A DNA stretch of 64,000 nucleotides from Mesodorylaimus sp. YZB2_4 (taxonomy: Eukaryota > Nematoda > Enoplea > Dorylaimida > Dorylaimidae), in contig JASANH010001278.1 of the NCBI GenBank assembly GCA_030248295.1, forward strand, positions 1,105,697-1,169,696, given 5' to 3'. Each line of letters begins with the position of its first letter. Within the stretch, counting starts at the first letter, position 1. The notes beneath the pieces are model-generated. The model had not been told where the DNA came from. It was given only the letters and a program-made list of their open reading frames with translations, and searched no databases. Both the position numbers and the translations under genes were made by a program. Shown piece after piece: positions 43,490 to 54,267 of this stretch.

Positions 43490-46400
43490 ATGAAAATATT
43501 TGTATATTATATTTTTGTTCTGACAGTGACACAGAAATTGACTTTTGGTGAATCTGCGCCGAAATTTCAATCGGTTGCTAAAGATTCATCTGTTTTGAGA
43601 CAAACTGAACACGTGAGGTTTTCAAGTCACGAGAGAAGAGTAAGTATATTTTTTGTGGTTTACTCGTCTTATATGTTTGATAGAGTACTACTGGACTTAT
43701 ACTCGCAGATTTCAAGAGATTAACAGTAAATGAAGAATACTATTGATTGTACAGTCGAGTCCACTTATAGTCACACCGAATAATGTCACACTTCGGTTAT
43801 TATCACAGGTCTTCGAAGCCACGAATTTTTCCCCTATACTACTGTATGTGTGTATTTTGAGTTCGCTTATTATCACAATGAATTCGGCCCAGTCCGCTTA
43901 TTGCCACATAAATTTTTTGGCAGAGCGGGATAAGTATTAAAAAAGCGTCACATTTACACTCTTGGCAGTCTGAAACAAGTGCAAAATCGTCAAGAACTAG
44001 GATTTCTCTCAAGAAAATTCTTGCGTGAAGGCGCATGGCACCTTTATGCTTCAGCTTTGATCTGACTGATCCTAATAAGTTTGATTTTTTTGGGTTACAA
44101 AAGCTTTTGAAAAGCGTTTCGTCTTTTAAAACGGTAGAAATATATAAAAATGAAACGAAATGGCGATAAAACGCATAAAAGTAAAGTCTTGGCCATTTTA
44201 GAGTGTACTCCGCTTTTAGTCACAGTCCGGATATTGTCAAATTTTCTTCCCGTCCGGAGTTGGTTAAGCGGACTTGCCTGTACATAGATGCTCAGTTTTT
44301 AAGACCGACGCAAAAAAATTTTAAGTATTTTAGGTGAAAATCGCCAAATATGCCACATTCTAACATTAATATTTGTTTTTGCCTCTCGCTAGTGTTGTGA
44401 CCATCGCCGCTGGTCGCCATCGCTGCTGGGGGCGATGGTATTCTTGGGTGGGGGAGGGGGTGTGGCTCGAGTAGTGGCTCGGTAAGTAGGAGCCAGGGCG
44501 GTATAAGAGCAGGCCGCCCGGAGAGATCGGGGCCTCTCCCTTGCTTGTTTTCACTCGATTAGTTTCCAGCTGCTTGTTTTGAATTTTTGGGTAGCCACCT
44601 CTTGTGCTGTCCACCCCGTTGGCAGAACTGTTGGGCGAGCCAGGTGCTGGCCAAGGACTTCGATTAGCACACTCTCCTTGGGCCTCTGCGGTCGTCGTTT
44701 CCTTTGGTTTACACTGGAAGAGTCTAGGAGTTGACTCCAAAGCAGGTATTTGGTTTGTCCGCGGATTTGTCTGTGGGTAAGACCAAGGACTGTTGAGATA
44801 TCGACCTGCATTGTTGTGCTTCGTAAAGGATCCTCTGGTGTTGACAGAAGTCTTTACTGCGCCATCGACAGTGGAACTGTTCGCCAGCGTAGGCATATTA
44901 GGGCCGGGTGCATTCGACCAACAGCCAGGCTAGTGTGTGATTGCACAGAGCAGTTGCACGCACCCTCGGGAGGCGCGGCAAACACGCCTGAGGGATTGTT
45001 GAGGAGTCGGGGTCTCAGTGATCGATACTCTGCAGGAATAAGCCTTTCTACCAGGCTTGGGCTACTGAAGACGCTGGACCTCTCGCTATCAGTTTGAGAG
45101 TTTTATGGCCCTGAGAGCCTTCAAGGAAGTCACAAGCAGTTGAGAGTTTTAGAGTGACAACAGGTTATAACTTCTGCAAATATTTTTGGCGATGCGTCAA
45201 TGAAGCGCAACATCCTCGTAAACACGTTCATAATTTTGGCTGTTCGATTCGTTCTCTCGAAGAGCACGTTCGTCGAATACCACATGTTTACTCCGTCTGT
45301 TATCGCTAGAGCCCGCTAGCACGAGAGCGTAGATCTGTCACGATTGCTCAAACCACAAACCACACATATGTAACTATAACACTTGTTTTGCGTGGCTACA
45401 GAAGAAGGCTAGAAGTGAAATCAGGAGCTTCGAGAAATTCGATTCAATCGACCCGAAGCTTTCACAAAAAGTGCATAAAATGGTAACTTCCACACATTCA
45501 ACTAGGTACTAGGTTTCTAAAAGTACCATGCTATTTCCGGCCATAAAATAAAAACCTATCACAGGGCAGCCCAAATGATGACTTTTTTGTGTAGACTCCT
45601 TTTTCTGATGCCGCCTAAACTGGGCCCACAATGCACCACGAATGCATTGCAGCCAAAGATTCTGTATCATAAAAATGCAGAATCGGAAATTTCTTGTAGA
45701 TCATCGACCTCCTTCGTCAAAAAGGCTACTTACCAAGAAGTCTATCGGTTGATCAGCTCAGCCAGGAACAATACAACACCGCATTGAATAGCTATCAAAA
45801 TCGTCATGGTGGAACGAGTAGAAATCGTTTGGGACGCGGCCCAACCGTGGACACAATCGAACCAAGCACCATGGAAATCGGCGCCGGTGACTGTCCCATG
45901 ACAGTGACTGCCTTTATGCCTGATGGGTGGCGTCCAATGTGCGCTGCCGTCTACACTGGTCAACGGTGCAGTGGATGGAAAATGCATGTCGAGTCTGGCA
46001 ATCAGAGCAGATCGTTGTTTGGATTCTGGACTAATGCAATTTCATCAGCAGAAGTCAATCCAGAATGCACTTTGAAAATTTGCACTGATATTTTGTTTGG
46101 CGGTCGGTGCACGGATTTGAATGGAGAAAGTGGAGGGAGAAATTTCATGCGCTTGGATGGAGGATTTGAAAGGAATGTCATGTCTCTGCAGTGCTCGTGC
46201 CGGGGCCAAGGTACGACCACGCCAGATTATAGCACCACAATAACGACCAGTGAAAGAAGTTCAGATGATCTCGAAATTGATGAACGTATTTTTGATGATG
46301 ATGATGAGGTAGTGACAATTAATTTTTAAAAATTATTACATTTAGGTCTTGTGTATTTAGGACACCATACAACAAGTGCCAAGACCCACCGAGGCTGCAT

Positions 46401-47275
46401 CAACCACAACTACGCCCAGAACGACAACTCTTAAAAACGGCTGCTCCGAACCACTGGTCACGCGAACAATCAACGGGAAAGGTCTCTGTGCCGTTGTATA
46501 CAAGGATCCAGATTGTGGCGGGGAACGTTTGGTGATCGAAGATGGCAATATTACTCGTTCATTGACTCACGGTTGGGAGAATTCAATTTCGTCAGTGCAA
46601 ATTAATCCTCTCTGCGCACTCAAAGCTTGCTACTTCACCAATTTAGGCCGCTGCATTGTTCTGGCTGGAGAAGAAGCTGGGAAATCCTACCCCGAACTGC
46701 CGGTCGAATATGACAACGATGTGTTATCGCTGACCTGCAACTGCACAAGTAACTTATTACCCGAAACAACCACCATCATTGAACTGCCATCAACGGACCC
46801 AACATCCGCCACAACAACGACGCAGGCGAGCACGACCGGAACAACCATCAAGAGGGTGTCAAGCACACTAGCCCCACGATCAGACGCAGTGTCGCCATCT
46901 GCAAGCCCCGAAACTGATTCTATCGAAAGTGCTGAGATTACTACCAGACCGACATTGTCACCATCGCGTCTTTACATCGGCCGTCCTCCACCAGCCTTCA
47001 TACCAAACAGTAGGACCCGCACATGCGCAGTCCTATCAACGGCACTGCGGCAATCTGCTGCCACACTGGTCTGGATCAAAGAGGAGGAAGTGATTCGTTC
47101 TCCGAACAATGTCACAGCCATGAAGTACAGGTACGCCGTCAGTGCACAGCAGTGCAGCCTGTATTATTGCAGCAGATCCAACTATGCCGGAACGTGCAAA
47201 TCATTGGGCCCGTCAGAACATGTGATCGCTGTGGCTAAATTCAGAGTCGGCTCCTACATTTGTGACTGTCAGTGA
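43490..47275 (+). CDS. Secreted three-domain Cys-rich beta/gamma-crystallin-like protein
   Basis: Proposed exons: 43490-43639 (50 codons, signal peptide MKIFVYYIFVLTV, ending at an AGA|GTAAGT donor), about 45766-46308, and 46361-47275; the last intron is 52 bp. All junctions are phase 0, giving about 535 residues. Domain 1 (AFMPDGWRPMCAAVYTG...LQCSC) lies in exon 2; domain 2 (GKGLCAVVYKDPDCGGERL...LTCNC) and a degenerate domain 3 (RTCAVLSTAL...YICDC) lie in exon 3. Thr/Ser-rich, probably O-glycosylated linkers separate them, and an acidic run (FDDDDE) precedes the small intron. Linking exon 1 across a 2.1-kb intron is the weakest point: the acceptor at 45756 or 45765 has a poor pyrimidine tract. 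It shares its domain with the gene at 42470-42880. Confidence 0.65.
43752..44280. mobile_element. pogo/Tigger-like MITE, copy 2
   Basis: A 529-bp copy of 2492-3019 with the same TA-flanked CAGTCGAGTCCACTTA start and a TTAAGCGGACTTGCCTG end. It lies in the proposed first intron of the crystallin-like gene. Confidence 0.75.
44392..45110 (+). other. GC-rich segment, possible LTR plus leader remnant
   Basis: A sharp change to GC-rich DNA starting TGTTGTGACC, with a TATA-like ggtataagagc near 44500 and ccgTTGGCAGAACTGTTGGGC near 44620, which resembles an LTR end followed by a TGG-type primer site. No matching second LTR was found in the window. The minus-strand Pro/Ser-rich open frame across it shows no family. 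Weak call. Confidence 0.2.
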
Positions 47276-48877
47276 GAAAATCAATTTTATTGGATTTGGT
47301 CTGTTAAGGAAACTTTGCAGTTTTTGAGATGACTTGATGGAGTAAAAGATACCAAAGCCTGGGCTGCGGAATATTGGAGATTGAAAATATGTTTTTATTG
47401 TTCACTGTCCCGAACGCCCCCCCCCCGTGCTGACCACCTTTTATTTGTAACGTCAAGAGACTTTAAAAAATAAAAATTGCTTGTAGAAACGGAAAGTGTG
47501 GCGCATAAAGTCCACGCGAAACACATACGATATGACAAGCAAATGTTTCTGCTGCTCACGACGATATATTACCAGCTGAAGCTCCGAAAATTCATGCATT
47601 CCCTTGATGTGACAAAATCAGGATTTTGCTCTTCGAGCTGCCTTATACGTACTTGGCACAAAATATGTTCGCACGAAGTGTGTCTGCCGCAGGGCATAAA
47701 ATAGCACGCATTGAGCGTGTCATGTATTTGACCTACTGAAAAGAGAAACCTGTGTCAGGGATACTGTAATACTACAAAATGCGCAAAGATGCTTCCACTG
47801 CCCACGAATCATATACTTGTTATCAAAGTTTGAAAAATTAACAGTTCTTCGCTCGCCGTGACGAAATCAGGATTTTACTCGGCTGTGAGAGCTGCCCAAA
47901 GCCTGCTCAGCAAGAACATTCTGGAAAAATGTATGCGTTGAAAAGCAGAAACAGGCAAGTCTTGCTGTTTCATCGTGTACAGTATGAAGCCGTGTTCAAT
48001 TGACAGACAGGACATACTGATAAGATTTCATGAATGCTTTGCATACAACCAAAGTTAGAGAATAAGCAAGAAAAAATTTTTGGCGTAGTCTTAGCCCGAA
48101 TTGAAATAAAGAAATAATATGCGATCCAAGACACGACTCAGTGGAATTTTGAAATTTAGTTGTTTGTTTGTTGCCAGGCCCGCTCTGCGAAGTTTCCACA
48201 ATCCGCCAATCCCGCAGACTCCCGCAGTCCGCAGTTCACAATCCGAAGACAAAATTCCGGCAGACAAAGGGATGAAAAGAAGAAAAGAGTTACAGCAGAA
48301 AAAAAGAGGATGCGGGTAGCTCGGAGCTAAGACAAAATACGCTTGAAACTTGCATTCTTTGAGTTTCTGATACCGAGCGCGAAAAGAGAAAAAAACAGGC
48401 CGTATCGTATCCCGCGCCCGTTGGACTTTTTCCGCTTTTTTTGACGTGAGAGCATGCGAAGAACTAATTCGTGGCAGATGTGCTGTCGCGACTTTCCATG
48501 GTGTCGTCTCATCACGAACAGTATGTCTGACAGCAACATTGGCAGGCACAGAATACACTTTTTTGTTAAAAAGGCGCCTATATAGGTATATCTGGGATTG
48601 CTGGTTCACGTCATTTATGCCAGAAATTGAAGATTGGACGAAGAACTTGGACGAAATCGAAAGGCCACAGCTGAACTGAAGTAAGTGGAATTTGTTGGGT
48701 TGAAGTAGAGACAACAGACTTCTCCATCAGATACATGGGTTAACAGTGAGCTCCTTCGTTGAATATTTCCTGTGTTTGTGCGTAGACCTGACCTGACTAC
48801 AGGCAAACGCGGACACAGCTGTAAAAAGAGCCTCCTGTGAGATCAAAAATCTCTGTACTTGTATCACTATAGTGCTC
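47276..48877. other. Intergenic, no gene recognised
   Basis: Contains a C run near 47416. 48180-48240 is rich in ccgcagt/ccgcca repeats. A 207-codon minus-strand open frame (48714-48091) has no domain, no signal peptide and no coding-like composition. Confidence 0.4.
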
Positions 48878-48945
48878 ACCATCTGTGCTTTCAGGCTCCT
48901 ATTCTGTGTATATACACAGAATAGGAGCCTGAAAGCACAGATGGT
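48878..48945. repeat. 68-bp perfect palindrome
   Basis: The 34 bp starting accatctgtgctttcaggct are followed with no spacer by their exact inverse complement ending agcctgaaagcacagatggt. The centre is gtgtatatacac. It would form a perfect 34-bp hairpin. Confidence 0.95.
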
Positions 48946-49088
48946 TCCCAAAGAGGAAGCAAAGGCGTCCATTATTCAGTCCCCGACCCAGATATGGCTC
49001 TAAAAGCCACCCACTTTGGGTAATTCGGAGCGCCCTTATAACTAAACCGGAGCTGTTTTTCCATGAATTATACCCGAGGATCACCATC

Positions 49089-50468
49089 ATGCAATTTGTA
49101 ACCACGTTCACTGTCTTCTTCATCGTCCTCTGCTCGGCTGGGCCATCCGCTAAAAACGACCAACCGCAACAAATAAAAAAATCGTGTCGCCCTGGGCAGG
49201 CTCTTTCAAACATAGTTTGGAAAAATATCAAAAATAATTTCAAAAATTTTGACATCGAATGTAGGAACTACACAAACAGTTGCAACGACGTAAGTAGCTT
49301 TACGTGCGAATGCACGAAAATATACTTGCAATGCAGTAGGTAGTCTTTTACATTTTGTCTGTAGAAGTGCGAATGGACGCTGTCGTGCAGCCTGCAACGC
49401 CATGGTCAAACGTTGTACGCTAGAGGGATTAATGTCATCTATTCCACATCCAGTAACAACCAAGCCTAGTGAGCCCAGTAAAACTCTGTAAGGTTGTTTC
49501 AAGTCAGCAGTCTGGTCTTTTTCAGCATGCTCTTCTTGTGCTGTAATTCAACCACACAAAGAACCACTGCGAAACCTCTGAACAGAAAGTGCGCAGGAAA
49601 AGTACAAGAACGAGATGGGAAATCATATTTGCCAAAAAATCAACCGCCTCCGTCCATAAGGCAGATCAGCGCTAGTAATCCATTCCCGAAGTAAGAAACT
49701 TTTTGTGAAGGAATAATACCGTTAAGTAGCGAAAAATGTATTTTAGCGGTCAAAAAGTATACTGGGAAAATTGTACCCACGACAAGAGTTCGATCACGAT
49801 GTGCCCACTCAGCGCTATGCCCTTGGACAACCCCGCGATCGACCCCAGCCTTGTAGCAATTCCTGTTCTTGGTGGCCTGCTTGGACTGCTCGGGTTGGCG
49901 TTGATAAAGCAGCCAGCCGCACTCCTTACAACAACAAAAAATCCATGTTGCTGCAGTAAGTAAAGTCGTAATGTTCAGGAGTCCATCCGCTGGCATGAGC
50001 TTTAGAAATCACATGCTAGATAGTAAGCAGAAGAACGGGTGTGGTTGCTTTTAAATTATTAGGCTATGTACGTGCACGACCGCGACAGGCGACCAGCCTG
50101 CCCGCAAACCTAGCGCCATTCGCGGCAGTGCGTCTACTGGAGGGTGAAATGAGTAATCAGGAATATAAGAACATACAGTAAAGGTAAACACAGTAATAAT
50201 CAGATACAAAACCTGAACTCTTTACGATTGAAAATTTGGTTATTCAAGTTGTATTTATTTTTCACATTTAGGTGTGAATGTTTGCATTGGCTTGCAGCTT
50301 ATTAATCGAGATCCTGGTTTCATTGGTCCATCCGCCCAAGCTTGCGCCGCAACTTGTCTTGGCGATCCCACTTGTCGCGCGATGGTCTACAGCAGCCCGG
50401 TATGCTATATTCTTCGTTCACCCTTCACTTCGGTTACTGGGAGAACATCGTATTGTTACAAGTGCTAA
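49089..50468 (+). CDS. Secreted/membrane Cys-rich protein with C-terminal PAN-like domain
   Basis: Four-exon model with agreeing phases, 273 residues: 49089-49339 (AG|GTAGTC donor), 49526-49690, 49747-49955 and 50272-50468. Exon 1 encodes a signal peptide (MQFVTTFTVFFIVLCSAG) and a Cys-rich segment ending TCECTKIYLQC. Exon 3 has a Gly/Leu-rich hydrophobic stretch (LVAIPVLGGLLGLLGLALI) followed by a CCC cluster. Exon 4 encodes a compact PAN/Apple-like unit (ACAATCLGDPTC, SSPVCYIL, YCYKC). An alternative exon 1 donor (AACGAC|GTAAGT at 49290) is stronger by sequence but gives the wrong phase. A hydrophobic helix in front of a PAN unit is odd; two transcripts or a wrong join are possible. Confidence 0.45.
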
Positions 50469-51331
50469 GAAAATGTAGCGTAACGATAAAAAAAATTGGG
50501 ACATCTTAATTTATCAGTTTCCAAGCGTTTACATACGGCGTGCAGTGATTTCATGCTCCACCATTAGCACTTTTGCATGAGAAGGCCCAATAAAAATTTG
50601 AAGCGACGTCAGGAGTCATCAGGCGTTCGATATTACAGTTTTGCAAAAATTCTTAGCAGGTTGCATCGTAGAGTGCTTTAGTTTGGCACTCGCTCGCTCG
50701 CTGTCTCCATAATCAGGAGATGAGTAATATTTTTCTTTCAAATTCGAGATCAAAATCGAGTTAAACTCACGACTAAAAAATTTCGGCTTGAAGAAAAACT
50801 AAAATTTTAGTGCCTAAAAAAATTTCGGGAGCGCAATTTCTAACATTTGGTTAGTAAACTTGCAGAAACTGATCAAGCCAGCGCTATAACATTTCGTAAA
50901 ATCCAACATATAATGTATATCGCGGAGTAGTTCAGTTACCCGATCAAACTATGCTTTGTCCTTCGTACTGCTAGAACGACAGGAAGAAGGCGGCTGATAA
51001 ATACAGTTTATCTGAACCATGCAGTAAACATACATTCTTATGGTTATATCGGTCGACATTCATGCCCCGGATTCGGGAAATATAATTTGTCATGTTCTCG
51101 TTGAGTCTGACAGCTATAAAATTATTCTATCCCGTATACGTGCGAGACAAGTGCTAAGTAAGGGTTTGGTGCGTGCAAAAACGGAATTATAAACAAAGCA
51201 TACCAGAAGTATTTGGGGCATGCGCTCGAATCAGCAAAAAAACTTTGAAGAAAGCATTAGGGAGCGAGAGTAATTCTATATGTATTTATGCGTGCACAGA
51301 CAAAGGAAATTCTTTCTAAAAAAGTCTGTTA
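50469..51331. other. Intergenic, no gene recognised
   Basis: AT-rich with no supported feature. Confidence 0.35.
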
Positions 51332-51410
51332 TTACAGACTCAATACTTTTAGACCAGCCAATGCACACAGTGGTCCCAGGGCTTAGGATGGCTGGTCTAC
51401 TCGGCCCCTA
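51332..51410 (+). repeat. Dispersed repeat, copy 2 (of 1166-1245)
   Basis: Contains gaccagccaatgcacacagt, then cccagggcttaggatggctg. 51560-51605 is also an inverted match to 1840-1895 (caacctgaatatgctaaa), so the homology extends over several hundred bases. Confidence 0.6.
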
Positions 51411-51689
51411 GAAATGAGAGGCGACCCGACATGCTGCGCACTGCACATAGTGTACATAGAATCACTCGCACATATACTGTATGCATGCATTTAGAGGTCA
51501 GCATCAAAGCCACAAAGCCTGTATTCTGTGTACTGCTAATGTTCAGACAGGCTACCCAAAGTCAGCTGCGCTGTTTCATACGAGCAACCTGAATATGCTA
51601 AAGCTGTAGCGCTGCGAGTAATGTGATATAACTTATCCTAATGCCTAAACCTCTAGAGACACTCTCAACAATCTCCCCCCCCCCCCCCC

Positions 51690-51882
51690 CCCCCCCGCCT
51701 TCCAACTTTATGTTCATGCTCATGGTTTATCATATCAGTAATAAACCGCTCGTGGATGAAGCGACACATGACACAAAATGATTTACCTAGCCGCGGCTTG
51801 AACATTACCTACTATGAGCATGTGCGCGCATAACCCGAGAGTTAGACACTCCAAGCCCACTAGCAGACCACGAGCACAGAAT
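51690..51882 (-). repeat. tRNA-derived SINE, copy 5
   Basis: On the minus strand: cgtggtctgctagtgggctt, tctaactctcgggttatgcg, the ggtaaatcattttgtgtcat block, then gcttcatccacgagc and gataaaccatgagcatgaac. This is the same order as copies 1 and 3. A C run of about 20 lies just before it (51668-51687). Confidence 0.6.
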
Positions 51883-51961
51883 GCATGGTCCTCTGCTTGC
51901 TGCCAAGAACAGTCGTCCAGTTGATATTCATGCGGAAAAAGCAGCTTCTGCTCGGACATTT

Positions 51962-52232
51962 TGTAAGGGGGATGTAAGATCTAGTTATTGGTGCACTATG
52001 ATAATGTCATCTGTGTCTGGTGTGCCCATGCTACCTTTGCCTGTTAGGCCTAAGTCAACAACATTGGGTACAGGTTATGCTGACTGGTTTCCCTTGTTTC
52101 TTTTGTTTGTGACTTGCACTGATAACCTCCTGTTGGTATCCCAGTTAGTCTTCTTGGTGTATCTCGTGGCGTACGGTGCGGCGTAATAAATCTATAGCAA
52201 AATCTGACTTGTTGTGAGACTGACGTCTTACA
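51962..52232 (+). repeat. 5' LTR of element A
   Basis: 271 bp bounded by the perfect inverted hexamer TGTAAG...CTTACA, with an AATAAA polyadenylation signal at 52185. The second LTR is not in the window, so the left edge rests on the terminal inverted repeat. Confidence 0.65.
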
Positions 52233-52251
52233 TTGGTTCCATATGCCGGTC
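52233..52251 (+). promoter_or_regulatory. Primer-binding site of element A
   Basis: TTGGTTCCATATGCCGGTC directly after the LTR; the TGG start matches the CCA end of a tRNA primer. The tRNA is not identified. Confidence 0.5.
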
Positions 52252-52357
52252 TCAAAAACCTAGTGTGCCGCGTATCAATCTACCAGCCCTCGCCCGTCGC
52301 TATTGAGGCTCTGAGAGCTCTACCCGAATCAATTTTCGCCGATTTCTGATATTTCCA

Positions 52358-52924
52358 ATGGCCGATCCGCCATCCAACGCTGATCCGCAAGTTGACAACG
52401 ACGACGCAAAACCTGAGACGACGGTTCAAATCATAGTCGGCGACGGCAATGATCCCGAGATCGTCCAACAACCAGTGGCCGACAATGATCAAGCAAGTAC
52501 GAGTAGCACCCGACCGCCGCCGGTATCATATCTCCAAGCCAAGCTGATCAACGCACACTTGGCATCTTCGAAACAACGAATTGAGTGGGCGTTGAAGGAA
52601 GCCGAAGCCTCCAAGAAACTGGCAGAGGAGGCCCGACGCAGCATCAAATATCGAGAACAGCAGTGGACCCAAGATCGATTGAAGACGGCCGCACTTGAAG
52701 CAAAACTCAAAGCAATGGAGGACGTGTTGGCCAAAGCGACAGCTACAACCCAGGGTAAGCAACCTGATGTTCGTGCGCCCGCAGTGGTTGGTCAACAATC
52801 CCGGTCCGCGGTTATCCCCGTTTGCCCTGAATGCGCACGACTCAATCCTGACGCGAGAGCTCACGCCCCACCTCAGTCCCAGGAACGGTTCGACCCCCTT
52901 GACGATCCCCGGTCAAAGTGGTAA
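52358..52924 (+). CDS. Element A Gag-like N-terminal ORF
   Basis: A 188-residue ORF starting MADPPSNADP. It has an acidic leader, then a coiled-coil of about 80 residues rich in Lys, Glu and Ala (EWALKEAEASKKLAEEARR), and a CxxC (PVCPEC) near the end. A capsid or assembly role is inferred from its position after the LTR and primer site. It ends at a TAA that overlaps the next open frame, so a frameshift may extend it. Confidence 0.5.
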   Translation: MADPPSNADPQVDNDDAKPETTVQIIVGDGNDPEIVQQPVADNDQASTSSTRPPPVSYLQAKLINAHLASSKQRIEWALKEAEASKKLAEEARRSIKYREQQWTQDRLKTAALEAKLKAMEDVLAKATATTQGKQPDVRAPAVVGQQSRSAVIPVCPECARLNPDARAHAPPQSQERFDPLDDPRSKW

Positions 52925-53738
52925 CCAGTGACTGGTTCTCATTGTCGCAATTCGAGTGGTATGACAAGATTCGTTTTTGGCGACAATTGCTCTCGGCAGT
53001 AACCCTTCAAGCTGCCCCCAAACCTGGTAGTGAAGACGACACCGAAACGCTCCGGTTTCAACAGCAGCCTACGCCCGTGCCCAGAACGATCTCGGTTCCG
53101 AGTTTGGTCCAGAAACCGACCTTATGCAATTTTGGATGGACAAGATCACAACGACATACGCAACAGGTGGTGTCTTTGTTGATTTCTATATATCAATTCC
53201 TCTTGATATCAGATACCTGCATCCAGTCACACGTCAACAATTTGTGTGCGATGCATGCACGAAGAACTGGTTACTCCCGCCAGTTCCCCGTCAGCGAGCG
53301 GAGTTCACGTCTGAGGCCAATCCGAATCAGTCGGTAGCAGGTGCGAGAAACAATCAACGTCACGTCCAGTTCGCAGACCCGCCAGAACACGTACAGACGT
53401 TTTCTTCATCGACGCCGCTCGATTCCGATTTATCCCAGGTACCGCGTGAAACGCTCATTGAGTGGTACAAAGCTCAGGACAATGAATTGGCAATTTATTC
53501 TGGCGACATCGCTGAAAAGCGAATGCGCAGAGCAGCAGACGAAGAATCAATTGGACGCCAGCAGAGGGAAATCGAGCAGCTCCAGCAAGGCTTGCAGCCA
53601 ACTCGGGACCCACCAAAGCCAACGCCAGTGCAAAACCCTGCAGCAACGCCCACACCGCCTCAGGTACCACCAAACGATTTGCTTATCAGAATGGGCTCAA
53701 CCGCCAAGGCGACACACGGCCGATGCAGCTGGCTATGA
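52918..53738 (+). pseudogene. Element A Gag continuation, frame-shifted
   Basis: Two overlapping frames (52918-53337 and 53124-53738) carry what reads as one protein: an aromatic segment WYDKIRFWRQLL, then FWMDKI and ACTKNWLLPPVP, then a Gln/Pro-rich tail. At least one frameshift near 53100 separates them. Whether the last frame change into dUTPase is programmed cannot be told from one copy. Confidence 0.45.
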
Positions 53739-54267
53739 CTTGACCAGCGCATACGCATATTTAATTCCACCAAACGGAGCAGCATTGTGCAAAACGGACA
53801 TTCAAATCCAAATCCCGCCCGGCTGCTATGCACGAATTGCGCCTAGATCGGATTTGGCAGCCACCAGAATGATCGCAGTCGCTGCTGGTGTCATCGATCC
53901 AGACTATCGCGGTAACATTGATGTTTTACTCTTTAATCACAGTCCTTCGCCCTTTCTAGTCCGACGCGGAGACCAAATCGCGCAGCTCATTCTGGAACGA
54001 AATTTCACGCCAGAAGCAGTTGCAGTGCCTTGGTTGAGCGCTGCGATGCAAGACTACGACGAGTCCGATACGGCCAAGATCAATCAAGTTCAGTGCACCA
54101 CGCTTTACATCAACCCCGCCCCCGGCATCGAAAGTGGCGGGGTAGTCGAGGTGCCCCTCGAAAATGGTGCCAGCATACAAGCGAACGTGGCCATCAATCC
54201 AGAATCAGAGCAGTCCATCTCGCCTGTGGTTTTGCATGTTGCATCCACATTGCCCACCGATCAGTGA
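53722..54267 (+). CDS. Element A dUTPase domain
   Basis: A trimeric dUTPase fold with its motifs in order: motif 1 AGYDLTSA, motif 2 APRSDLA (usually PRSG), motif 3 AGVIDPDYRGNIDVLLFN with the catalytic-type Asp, and motif 4 RRGDQIAQLIL. The Gly-rich motif 5 (RGSGGFGS type) is not seen; the sequence instead runs into a segment of about 80 residues and stops at a TGA (54265-54267). dUTPase hydrolyses dUTP to dUMP and so limits uracil in reverse transcripts. It is in the same frame as the downstream integrase region, interrupted only by that TGA. Loss of motif 5 and Gly-to-Asp in motif 2 may impair activity. Confidence 0.85.
   Translation, partial: DAAGYDLTSAYAYLIPPNGAALCKTDIQIQIPPGCYARIAPRSDLAATRMIAVAAGVIDPDYRGNIDVLLFNHSPSPFLVRRGDQIAQLILERNFTPEAVAVPWLSAAMQDYDESDTAKINQVQCTTLYINPAPGIESGGVVEVPLENGASIQANVAINPESEQSISPVVLHVASTLPTDQ

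Noticed and set aside
44366..44896. A Pro/Ser-rich 176-codon minus-strand ORF
   Set aside because: It lies in a GC-rich block that looks like a retroelement leader; the open frame is explained by base composition.
48091..48714. A 207-codon minus-strand ORF
   Set aside because: No domain, signal peptide or splice-consistent neighbours; composition looks non-coding.
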